64,000 nucleotides of DNA from Hemibagrus wyckioides. Lineage: Eukaryota > Chordata > Actinopteri > Siluriformes > Bagridae. The notes under the pieces are model-generated. The model was not told the origin of the DNA. It did no database searches and saw only the letters and a list, made by a program, of their open reading frames with translations. A program made the translations under genes and the position numbers. The stretch lies in NCBI RefSeq assembly GCF_019097595.1, contig NC_080734.1:7247392-7311391 (forward strand), in the 5' to 3' direction. Positions 1 through 15,284 of this stretch are shown piece by piece. Numbering within the stretch: the first letter of the stretch is position 1; each line of letters opens with the position of its first letter.

Positions 1-410
1 CTTGGAATAAAACAACTAGAGAAATTTCCACACAGATTGAATTTGGGTTTAAAACAAAATGTACATATTTCCCATTAACGTAGAAAGTGAGCTGAAGATG
101 TTTCATTGTGCTACTTGCTTGCCACTGGAGGATGGCTCAAGTAGCTGGACAGTGTGCATGTTTAAATAATTGCATGCACACTTAATTATACGCATGTTTT
201 TATAGAGATTTACGAAACCATACAGATCGAGTCAAACCTCTTTCTAGAAATGTGTTAATGTCTTTTTGACCAATTGTTCCATTAAAATGCATGTTTGCAA
301 AAAGCTTCATTCGAACTGAATTAAACTGTTAATAAACAGAACAGCAGCGAGTCATTTCTCAGTCTAAAATATATATGAGACAGTGAGAACTGTAAACTAG
401 TTTATAAAAA

Positions 411-5972
<5,562 letters not shown>

Positions 5973-6260
5973 CTTGCCTGAAGTAGAAGAAAGGGAATAA
6001 AACAAAAAAAAACATTGACTTCAACGAGCACAAAGAGCACTGGGGTAGAACAATATGAGCCATGACATGAATAAGCTATAAGCTGTCTAATTTACTACTT
6101 TACCTTAAGTGTATTTATTTCTTAAGATTAACAGCAAGAGAAACTATTCCACTAGTGATGACCTTTTTTTATCATCTGTTTTTCCAAATATCAACAATAT
6201 GCAATGTTGACAAGGAGATTTAAGAAGAAACCCACAGATGATCCCACATGATGATGCATT

Positions 6261-6952
6261 GGCAAAAGTTTTGGGACACCCCTCCAAATCATTGGATTCA
6301 GGTGTTGTTTTTCATGGGTTGGGCTTGACCCATTCATTCCATGGAAAAGAACTCTTTGAGCGAGTTTGGTGTGGAGAAACTTGACTGGCCTGCACAGAGT
6401 CCTGACCTCAACCCCACTGAACACCTTTGGGATGAATTGGAGTAGAGATTCTGAGCCAGGCCAAAACTGGGACGTCTGCCTTTACATGCACATGAATGTA
6501 ATACAGAGTTGGCCCACCCTTTGCAGCTATAACAGCTTCAACTCTTCTGAGAAGGCTTTCCACAAGGTTTAGGAGTGTGTTTATGGGAATTTTTGACCTT
6601 TCCTCTAGAACTGTGAGGTCAGGCACTGATGTTTGACGCCAGGCTCAGAGTCTCCACTCTAATTCATCCCAAAGGTGTTCTATGGGGTTGAGGTCAGGAC
6701 TCTGTGCAGTTCCTCCACACCAAACTCACTCATCCATGTCTTTATGGACCTTGCTTTGTGCACTGGTGTGCAGTCATGTTGGAACAGGAAGGGGTCATCC
6801 CCAAACTGTCCCCACAAAGTTGGGAGCATGAAATTGTCCAAAATGGCTTAGTATGCTGAAGCATTAAGAAACCCCTTAGTTTCACTGGAACTAAGGGGTC
6901 AAGCTCAACCCCTGAATTCAATGATTTGGAGGGGTGTCCCAAAACTTTTGCC
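6261..6952. mobile_element. Rearranged (foldback) Tc1-like element in 5' intron of esco2
   Basis: Both ends carry the inverted terminus ggcaaaagttttgggacacc. Inside, a transposase segment for the GVEKLDWPAQSPDLNP-type block appears twice in opposite orientation: sense near 6364-6460 and antisense near 6636-6722. The copy can therefore fold into a long hairpin. The surviving coding pieces belong to the same family as the elements at 18447-19212 and 55555-56740. It has stops and cannot make a full transposase. Confidence 0.75.
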
Positions 6953-7619
6953 AATATAGTGCATGTCCTTAGTCTCAATGCATTTCTCAACCCACTACAC
7001 TACAGATCCGCTGTGAAATCTAGATATTACTGGTCTAGTGTGGAAATGATAAGACTTACAAAAATCTAGCTTCTTAGCAATATCATACATTTCATTCAGG
7101 ACAGAAGGTGCTGTGTGTTTGGGGATTTGACAACTTTTCTAAGAATAAAAGAAGAAAAGTTTATGGTATGACAATACTGCTGGACAATGTGCTTTAAAAC
7201 CTATCCTTGTTTTTGTCATGTTCAAATCTTTAGAATCTGCTCGTATTAAATCTGTGCATTACAAGAGTACTGCACTATATTTTCTGTCAGAGGTTAAGTC
7301 TACACATGAGCACTTTAGGGTTAGGAGTGTTGACTGGAATTTGAGCTCTGGTTGGTCATTAAGGTAAATTTAAGAGTCTTAATTCAGGCTCTGACGAATA
7401 AATAAAAATAAATATGAACCTAAGAAGCGGCTTGTTAGCTTCCACTGTGAAGATGGAAACTGACTCATGATGTCTTCTATAGATAGTTAGGTTATGTAAA
7501 GAAGCGTGAACTAAAGCAGAAATGATGAGATGTTTTATTTCAAATAAAAACAAGTCTTCGAAATGATATTTATCGCTCCTGGTGTCGGTTATAGGCGTTG
7601 TTTTACCGTGAGGTAAAAT

Positions 7620-8530
7620 GTTCTAGCTAAGCTAGGTGGCAAACATTACGCGCGCGCGAACAACAGCAGCAGTGAGCTCGCGCTGCAAAGGGGGCGTAAA
7701 TAACCTGACAAACACACCGAGATGAAGCAGATTAAAAGTGCATGAGAGGGTGATTATGAATAATAATAACTAGAAAACACTTACTGGGATGATTCGCTGG
7801 ATAAACTCTGTACTCTAGGGGGGAAAAAAACCCGCCTGTGTGACAGTGCCGCTTCTCTCTCTCGCGCGCGCGCGCTGACTCTTCTGGCTTTTGAACCGCG
7901 CGCCAAACTCGGCTTTTGCGCCAGCGCGTGTGCGCTTACAAGGACTTCCGGTTGTGAAGATGATTTCAGAATAAAAGCCCTCCATTAACCGTGGTCCCGA
8001 GTACAATGTAAATACGAATATATAAAGTAAACGATGACACTTCAGAACTACAAAAAAAAAGAAAAAGAAAATTTTGAAAATGATTAAAGAAAATGTTAGC
8101 CACAAGGAAGCTAGGGAATAGATTGCAAGAAACAAAAACTTCCAGATATATTGAATGTCTTTTAAATCCGCAATATAAATAAACGCCTTAACGCAATTTT
8201 ACGCGATCAAAGTGAAAAATAAAACCTAATTAAAATGTACGTGTATGGAATCCATTGCAAGTTCTTTGAATGCAAGAGAATTTTAATTTAAAAGATAAAA
8301 TAAGAGAAAATAAAATATATGTGGCCGTGTGGTGGCGGAAATGACCTTTTCTTAGCGCAGCTGTTGTTTAATTCACGTCCGGTGTCAGTTTTGTCAGTGC
8401 TCCTAGCACGCTGGCTGCTGGGTAATGTTGAAAGCCTGTGTTTACTATTTATTGTCAAACCTGTCTCTTTTTTAATCCCAGCTGTGTTTTCTTCAAGCGC
8501 GGAAACATGGTTTTCTACTTCACCAGCGCC
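7620..8530. promoter_or_regulatory. Shared CpG-rich divergent promoter of esco2 and ccdc25
   Basis: CpG-dense DNA lies between the two divergent genes. Visible motifs: an E2F-like GCGCGCCAAA at 7898-7907, a GC-alternating NRF1-like stretch near 7923-7934, an ETS core CTTCCGG at 7945-7951, and GGCGGAAATG near 8335. A second E2F-like TTTGGCGCGC lies in ccdc25 intron 1 at 8688-8697. There is no TATA box. E2F control would suit the S-phase role of ESCO2; this is inferred from motifs only. Confidence 0.6.
7785..7920 (-). other. esco2: Probable esco2 5' untranslated exon
   Basis: A good minus-strand splice donor (CCCA|GTAAGTG) lies at 7781-7788, just inside the CpG-rich region. The first coding exon begins with an acceptor at 5977-5978 only 5 bases before the ATG, so a separate upstream noncoding exon is required. 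The right-hand limit (start site) is a guess. Another donor-like site near 7060 could mark an alternative exon. Confidence 0.5.
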
Positions 8531-11500
8531 GGTAAGTCGCTGTTTTCTATCTGGACAGAAGCACTGGCGCGATCTGATACACATACACACTATTTACGCA
8601 CTCGTATTACGCCAAGTCCCGCCTCCTTTGCTGCGATTGGCTAATTGTAGCCGGGTCTGTGCTGCCGTTGGCTAACGAAACTTTCACTTTGGCGCGCAGC
8701 GCGGAGATATGAATTAATAACCAATCAGATTGGAGGAGGCGGGTTTTGTCGGAATATGTATAGTAAATGTATTTACATTATAGTTTAATGACAGAGACAC
8801 ACACTGTTGTTTTAGTCCAGACAAATAAATCTTATTATATATTAAGTGACAAATCAAACATTCGCGGGCGTGCTGGTATAGGAAAATAATCAAAAGCGAG
8901 GTGGTGTGAAGCACACTGAGAAGATGCACTGAAATTCTTTCTACCTCAAATCTGATTATTTTCCTATAACTGCATGTCCCTAAGTGTTTTATTCCTCTTA
9001 TACTACATCCAGATTTCAGTATAGCTGTGGTATGTTATAGTGAACATCCAACTCTCTTGTTTGCAGTTGTCACACCACCCTATACCATCTACATGGGGAA
9101 AGACAAATATGAAAGTAAGTGTTTGTTCTCTTACACAAGCTTTTATGCTCTTCTTCTTGTGCTTTAGTGACAATGATTTACTTTTTCTCAACAGATGAGG
9201 ATCTTATAAAATACGGGTGGCCTGAGGACATTTGGTAAGGAAACCACAGTCTCCAGACTTTACAGTGAGATAAGAGAGAGAATGCACTTATGTAACTCAC
9301 AGATGTATAAAATACACTCAGCTCTATAAGTACTGGCACCCCTGATTCATTTTCTCCACTCAAACAATTCAAGCAAGACCCTACATGAATTAAGAATAGT
9401 GAAATACTATTACACACAATCAGAGTCATAATCGAAATGTTTTCAGAATTCTGTTGCCGTTGAAATACACATAGCTCCAGGAAGCTAAAATCTTCATCAA
9501 GTGAATGAGCCCCAAAATACGACCAAATCAACAAAGCAGTAGATACTGATCCACAGAATTAATATTTCTTGCAATGACTGTCTCAATCTCTGGATTTAAA
9601 TCAGATGAAAAGTTAAAGAGGAAGATTCTTCCTGTCTCCAAATTCATTAGACATATAGGGGAAAATGCTGAAGCCAGTATTTTCACAGGGGGAATCTGTT
9701 TAAAGGAAAAAAGATTGTGCTTTTACCGTGTCTTCAATTCAACCTAAATGAGCAGATAAGATTAAGTCACAATTGATGGCTATAAAATGTAAACAACGAT
9801 CATTGTGTTTTTGTAAACATATTTTTGTGTGTGTCAGGTTTCACGTGGATAAACTCTCCTCTGCACACGTATACCTGAGATTGCCCAAGGTAAAGTTTTT
9901 ATTTATTTAGCTATACATGAAACTCTATACATCTTGTTCTTATAGTAGGAGTATAGTAAGTTTTTTTTTTTGTTCTTGTTTGCACGAAAGGGCAAAACGA
10001 TAGATGACATACCCAAAGAAGTCCTGATCGACTGTGCACAACTCGTAAAGAACAACAGCATTCAAGGTAAATTTTATTATAATGTTTATTTAACAGAATA
10101 AACACCGAGTTATGTTTATGTCTAGAAAAGTAGTAGAAAAGTGTTAAATTGCATAAAAATCACATTATGCCATTCCACTCTTATGGATTGGTTCAAATAC
10201 TATCATTGCATTATTATCTTCAGATGTTTTAATTTTTTTTTGATAGTGCAACTTTAAACTTTTTTTAAAATAACAAACATATATTTTTATATTCATAAGA
10301 AAATGGAATTCATTCAGCACTACTTTGAGGAAGGACGTTCATCATGGCATAAAGATTAGTTTGCAATGTCTTAAAACACGCCTAAAGAATGCAGGCATGT
10401 TTTGACCAAAGTATTCCAGATTGGATGTAAGGAGAGTCATAAGAGCAGTGCAGTGTTCATATACACGCGAATAAACCTTCTACTACTGGACTTCCTCTAT
10501 ATCTTTAGTGACAGTTGTCTCGTCCAATCAGCAGTAAGAATTCCATTCGCAAACTATACCTACCTTTTCCAGTTTGTCTAAATTGTCCTTGTGTTTTTGG
10601 ATTTCTCATCCACTGTATTGATCCACTATTAAGAACTCTTGTAGGATTTAAACATAAATTTCTAAAGTAACTGGATTGTCATTAATACCACACTTCCTTT
10701 AGAATGGTTTATGAATTATGAATAAATTCTTTTGTGTCCAGCTTGAAGGTTTTTTTTTTTTTTATTATTATGTTATATGTAAGTGAGAAATATATAAGGT
10801 GAGCATTATAAGAGTTTTGCTCAAGGGCCCAACAGTGCCTTTGTGATATTCCTGGTATTTAAATTCACAATATTTTTGTCACTAGATCAGATTTTCCTGT
10901 TGTCTTGTCTCTGACAGGCTGCAAAATGAACAACATCAACGTGGTTTACACACCATGGGGCAACCTGAAGAAAACTGGAGACATGGACGTGGGTCAGATC
11001 GGCTTTCATCGCCAGAAAGAGGTATGTAGAACATGATGGAAAAGCGATCATTTACCTCAAAGGAACCTAATAGATCAGGGCATGTCACTCTGAAATTCTG
11101 TAGTTATTAGAGAAAACAAATAGAAGTACAATCTTTCTGTAAGTATCTGCCTCAGTCCATATCCAGTTCTTCAGTAAGGTCTCTCTTCTAAAGTTTAGGA
11201 CACAGTGTGACTTCCTCTTATGTACAGGAAATTATTTATGTTGAACCTCGTATCATTAACAGGTGAGAACTGTGGCGGTAGAAAAGAAAATAAACGAAAT
11301 CATCAATCGGTTGGAGAAGACGAAGGAGGAGAAGTACCCCGATCTCGCAGCAGAGAAAGAGTCCCGAGACAGAGAGGACCGGAATGAGAAAAAAGCACAG
11401 ATACAAGAGATGAAGAGAAAGGAAAAAGAAGAAACGAAGAGGAAAAAAGAGCAGGAGGAGTTGAGGTATCGTGAGGACTCGCTTATTTCAGGGTCAGACT

Positions 11501-12713
11501 GTTCAAGCAGTCAGTATATACTGAATCTAAATGTTAATATAAGTCAGAGGATTTAGAATCTATTTAGAGTTTTAATGAGGTGTAGTTAAATTTGAATGAG
11601 GTATAATTAAGTGTACAGCCTAATTTGATTTTTCTTTTACAGGAATTATTCATCACTTATGAGGAGTGAAAACATGACCACAAACGAGGTAGATCCTTCA
11701 TTTTTAGCTCCTGTTTTTTTTTTTTTTGCTAATCTTTGTCATCCTGATCCATTAATATTAATACATATCTAAAATTGATAAATATCTAAAATTACTCTAA
11801 GTAAGGATTAAGCCACAAAATAATCGATGATCACAGTGCAGACTGCATCCAAAATGTCACAGTTACACACTTATTAAAAAAATGTATTTATGTGAAACTT
11901 TCACTATACAAGTCACTGTGCTGGTCAACATAATTAAGGTATAATAAACTTTTAAGTAAGTCATTAAATATATTTCCACGTTTACATTTCTGCTATTTGG
12001 CAGACACCCTTATCCAGAGCGACTTAAATTTAATCTCATTTATACAACTGAGCAACTGAGGGTTAAGGGTCTTGCTCAGGGGTCCAGCAGTGGCAGCTTA
12101 GTGGACCTGGGATTCAAACTCGCAACCTTTGAATCAGTAGTCCAACACTAAACTACCACCTCTGTTATAAATCTGTCATTTAAATACCTTTTCTAGACAT
12201 TTAACTAGATCCATATATATAACTTCTCTGATCCATATATAAGAATTATCACTAGTAGGATTTGTTGATTTCACCCCATACAAAAGCATATGGCTTTTAA
12301 ATCACTTTTTTTTTGTATATATGCAGCCCTGTTCAAAAGTATTGGGGCAAGACTTTTGTTTTTGACATTAATTGAAGCCACGTGCCAAGCTTAACACATC
12401 TAGATGTAAATATCAAGAAATAAAATTCTGATCTATCGTCTCATATTCAACTTAAACCTTAATATCTTCACCATATAGCAACAACAAAAGCAGTGCCCTT
12501 GCTGTTCCAATATTTTCGGAGTTGTCTATCATTTGTTAGTAGCCTATTGAATGCAGGTCCTACATAGTTTTATTAATTATCATTTTAAGACTCCTGACAG
12601 TGTGGTGTGAGTTAAACCGGTGTACATAATACCCAAACTTTATATTTAATATCTAACCTTTTACTCTCTGCTTTTTTTTACAGGATGGTAATGATTCTGA
12701 TGATTTTATGTAA
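8507..12713 (+). CDS. ccdc25: CCDC25 (NFACT-R domain, coiled-coil protein), complete, 9 exons
   Basis: Exons 8507-8531, 9067-9114, 9195-9234, 9838-9889, 9991-10066, 10918-11021, 11263-11465, 11643-11688 and 12684-12713 join in phase to 207 codons plus stop (human 208). The start MVFYFTS, then [52 protein letters not shown] and [14 protein letters not shown] are near-identical to vertebrate CCDC25 and form the NFACT-R (DUF814) domain, about residues 1-125. A charged Lys/Glu coiled coil follows (about 120-185), then an acidic tail ending GNDSDDFM. The family is related to the NFACT-R part of Rqc2/NEMF, and CCDC25 has been reported as a sensor of extracellular DNA. The start lies in the CpG promoter in good context. 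Confidence 0.96.
9305..9545. repeat. Possible DNA-transposon fragment in ccdc25 intron 3
   Basis: The stretch ataagtactggcacccctg resembles the terminus of a Tc1-like family common in fish, followed by noncoding AT-rich sequence. No transposase segment and no second terminus were seen. Confidence 0.35.
11980..12165 (+). repeat. Interspersed repeat (SINE-like), ccdc25 intron 8
   Basis: Consists of a block reading tatttggcagacacccttat, a gcgacttaaatttaatctc block, gggtcttgctcaggggtcca and a degenerate B-box-like gattcaaactcgcaacc. A second copy lies at 14085-14232 and a short fragment at about 32383-32440. Confidence 0.6.
12320..12620. repeat. Probable DNA-transposon relic, ccdc25 intron 8
   Basis: The stretch tgttcaaaagtattggggca at one side and tgttccaatattttcgg further on look like opposite parts of a Tc1-like element with no transposase left. 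Confidence 0.35.
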
Positions 12714-12843
12714 CTGGAAAAAAAAAAAAACATTTGCAAAGCAGACCTGACATCTTAAATCATGCGCATGCTCAGAGGAATGCCACAGGGTGCACCGTAA
12801 TGGTGGAACTTGCTTGCTGTGCATCTTAAACACTACCTGTGCC

Positions 12844-12849
12844 AATAAA
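12844..12849 (+). terminator. ccdc25: Poly(A) signal of ccdc25
   Basis: AATAAA lies 131 bases after the stop codon. A second AATAAA near 13276 could give a longer 3' end. Confidence 0.6.
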
Positions 12850-13327
12850 ACATTTCGCCCGGATCATCTTGGAGCAAATTTACCAACGGCTTCTTAAAAA
12901 CACTGAACAAGAAAAAGCGACATCTGGTGTTGCAGGGCTGTTCATGAATCAAGGAACTTATTTTTTTCTGAGTATCTTTGTTGATTTTTCTACAGTGCAA
13001 ATTGTCATTTTCATTTTGTGCTTTAAAGGGATGGAATTGCATGGTTTTATTATACCTTAACCGATCCTGCAGCCATGGTAAAGTTCTTTTCAGATTTTTC
13101 TATATCAGGGCTTGGATGTTGGTCTGCCATGGATTGTATAGTTTTATGTGCTTTAAATTTTGACTCAATACTTTTCTTGAGGCGTGATCAGTGCCAGATG
13201 CTAATTGAAGCCCACTGACTGTGATGTATAAATATTCCAGCCCTGAATCATTTCCTGTTTGTTTTTTTGATTGCAATAAATCTTGAACATCATACCTTTT
13301 CTTGTTCATGCTTGATTAGAAGGATTA

Positions 13328-13347
13328 TACACCGATCAGCCATAATG
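13328..13347 (+). mobile_element. Isolated Tc1-like terminus left of a SINE
   Basis: The 20-base end tacaccgatcagccataatg is repeated, slightly diverged, at 13572 on the other side of the SINE. The simplest reading is that the SINE landed near the end of the element now at 13572-13974, with duplication of the end, or between two adjacent copies. Confidence 0.5.
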
Positions 13348-13349
13348 CC

Positions 13350-13566
13350 TCCTGGTGGTTCAGCAGCCCGGGTTTGATTCCCAGGCAGGGCGCTAACCCA
13401 GCTACTGAAGAGTTAACTCTCAGTGCCGGTCCCAAGCTCAGGTTAAATGGGAGGGTTGTGTCAGGAAGGGCATCAGGTGTTAAAAAAAACCTGTGCCAAA
13501 TCGAAACATGCGGACCAAATGATCCCAAATGTGGCGACCCCAAATAGGGAGTAGCCAAAAGAACAA
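13350..13566 (+). repeat. tRNA-derived SINE
   Basis: An internal pol III promoter is visible: an A-box-like TGGTGGTTCAGC near 13353 and a B-box GGTTTGATTCCC at 13371-13382. The body (tcaggaagggcatcaggtgt; gtggcgaccccaaataggga) ends in an AACAAC-type tail at 13561-13570. It lies 3' of ccdc25. Confidence 0.65.
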
Positions 13567-13571
13567 CAACA

Positions 13572-13974
13572 TACACTGATCAGCCATAACATTATGAGCA
13601 CTGACAGGTGAAGTGAATAACAAGGGCCAAATTGTGATGGCTAGATGACTGGATCAGAGCATCTCCAAAACTGCAGCTCTTGCGGGGTGTTCCTGGTGTG
13701 CAGTGGTCAGTATTTACCAAGGCAGGAACGGCGGTGAAACGGCGACAGGGTCATGGGCGGCCAAGGCTAATTGATGCATGTGGGGAGCAAAGACTGGCCC
13801 GTGTGGTCCAATCCAACAGACAAGCTACTGTTGCTCAAATTGCTAAAGAAGTTAATGCTGGTTCTGATAAAAAAGTGTCAGAATACACAGTGCATGACGG
13901 GTCAGGGCTGTTTTGGCAGCAAAAGAGGGACCAAAACGGCAGGTGATCATAATGGTATGCCTGATCGGGGTATG
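13572..13974 (+). mobile_element. Internally deleted Tc1-like element
   Basis: Left end tacactgatcagccataac; right end aatggtatgcctgatc. The open frame at 13680-13946 shows the transposase N-terminus (RRQGHGRPRLID, SNRQATVAQIAKEVNAG) and then passes abruptly into the 3' terminus (GSGLFWQQKR). There are no DDE residues. It is the sense-strand sister of the copy at 635-1045. Confidence 0.75.
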
Positions 13975-14084
13975 TAAAAGATTCTATTTTACATCCAAAT
14001 TCAATTATTTCACAGTTGTATGAAGGTTGTCTGTGAAGCTAACAGAGGCTAATTTGTTTCATAGCTACTGCACTTAATGATTTT

Positions 14085-14232
14085 TACATTTCTGGTATTT
14101 GGCAGACACCCTCACATTTAATCCCATTTATACAACCGAGCAATTTGCAGTTAACAGCTTGGTGGACTTGGGATTTCAAACTCACAATTTTCTGCTCAGT
14201 AGTTCAACGCCTTAACCACTAAGCTACCACAT
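14085..14232 (+). repeat. Interspersed repeat, second copy
   Basis: Matches the repeat at 11980-12165 (tttggcagacaccctcac; caaccgagcaatttg; ggatttcaaactcacaa; ccactaagctaccac) with an internal gap. Confidence 0.55.
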
Positions 14233-14555
14233 CCACATGAGTGAAAAGACACCAGAGACATCAAAGTCTGTCTGCTTTTGAAAAAAATCTGTTGCCAGAG
14301 ATCATGTACCTGCAGTTTTGTTTGTAACAACCAGTTGTTCCATAGCCCTTTGTTAATAATACTGTATATCTATCACACCAGTAACATGTACATGTTTATA
14401 GATCCACTTACAGTCACAGGAACACGGTGGTTGGATTTTTGGCTGGATTTAGAATCCAAATTAGAAAGTAATACGCCATTGTACAAGGAATTTGTGTTCT
14501 CAGACAACTTCAGGGGAATATTTTTGTCCTTTAAAGTCTACCTTTACCCGGGAAG

Positions 14556-14557
<2 letters not shown>

Positions 14558-14647
<90 letters not shown>
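14558..14647 (+). repeat. Compound microsatellite (AC)n(AT)n(AG)n
   Basis: About 41 bases of AC, then about 13 of AT, then about 36 of AG, all perfect or nearly so. It gives meaningless open frames on both strands. Confidence 0.95.
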
Positions 14648-14650
<3 letters not shown>

Positions 14651-14766
14651 TGTATTGGTAAGATGAACAGTTTTGTTTCATTTTTTGTGAACTGCTGACA
14701 ATATTTCTCCTAAATTCCAAATATAACTATTGTTATTTCGAATGTATATTTAAAGGAAATGACAAC

Positions 14767-15060
14767 ACATCAAAATAACCCAAGATCATCCAGTATTTTC
14801 AGAGCTTTAATAACTCAAATAAAGCAAAATGCACTAAACAAATTGTGTTAATGCTTTGGATTAAGAAATCAGTATTTGGTGGAATACCCCCGACTTGCAT
14901 GCGTTTTGGCTCCATGATCTCCACCAGTTTCTCACATTGCTGTTGGATAACTTTGTACCACTCTTTTTGCACTCTTTTTCCACTTCCTCTTGATGACATT
15001 CCAGAGGTTTTCAATAGGGTTCAAACCTGGAGATTGGGCAGTGGTCTCTTATTTTTTTTT
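14767..15060 (-). mobile_element. Tc1-like transposon 3' relic (antisense)
   Basis: The stretches catccagtattttcagagct, atcagtatttggtggaatac, ctcacattgctgttggataa and attccagaggttttcaatag are the antisense of a widespread teleost Tc1-like element. On the minus strand the open frame at 14799-15014 is its degraded coding sequence. It ends 90-100 bases before the interferon-response motif of the next gene. Confidence 0.6.
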
Positions 15061-15155
15061 TCCAGAGCTATATAAATATATATATATATATAGTGTAGGT
15101 ACAAAAGTTCACTTCAGCCAGCCAATCAGAAAGGAGTATTTTCCACGATATCAGA

Positions 15156-15171
15156 TTTCACTTTCACTTTC
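15156..15171. promoter_or_regulatory. Interferon-stimulated response element (ISRE/IRF site)
   Basis: TTTCACTTTCACTTTC is the reverse complement of GAAAGTGAAAGTGAAA, three tandem GAAANN units as in IRF-binding enhancers. A CCAAT box (gccaatcag) lies at 15121-15129 and a TATA-like ttaaaagg at 15181-15188. The site lies about 115 bases before the ATG at 15285, a normal core-promoter position. Confidence 0.7.
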
Positions 15172-15284
15172 AGCTCCAGGTTAAAAGGAATGAAAAGTGA
15201 ATGTGAAGATCGGTTGTAGTGGCTGTAATAATAGTGGCTGTCCTCGTTTACGTGTTTAATAGAGTAACTTTATTCCCCGCTACA

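Noticed and set aside
8319..8675. 118-codon frame over the ccdc25 start region
   Set aside because: Different frame from the true ccdc25 start, no homology, and it crosses the splice donor.
8674..8690. ISRE-like aacgaaactttcacttt in ccdc25 intron 1
   Set aside because: Half-sites face each other rather than forming tandem GAAANN units; weak.
15219..15284. Upstream extension of the ISRE-linked gene
   Set aside because: The frame is open but begins with GTG and lies very near the expected start site; ATG 15285 fits better.
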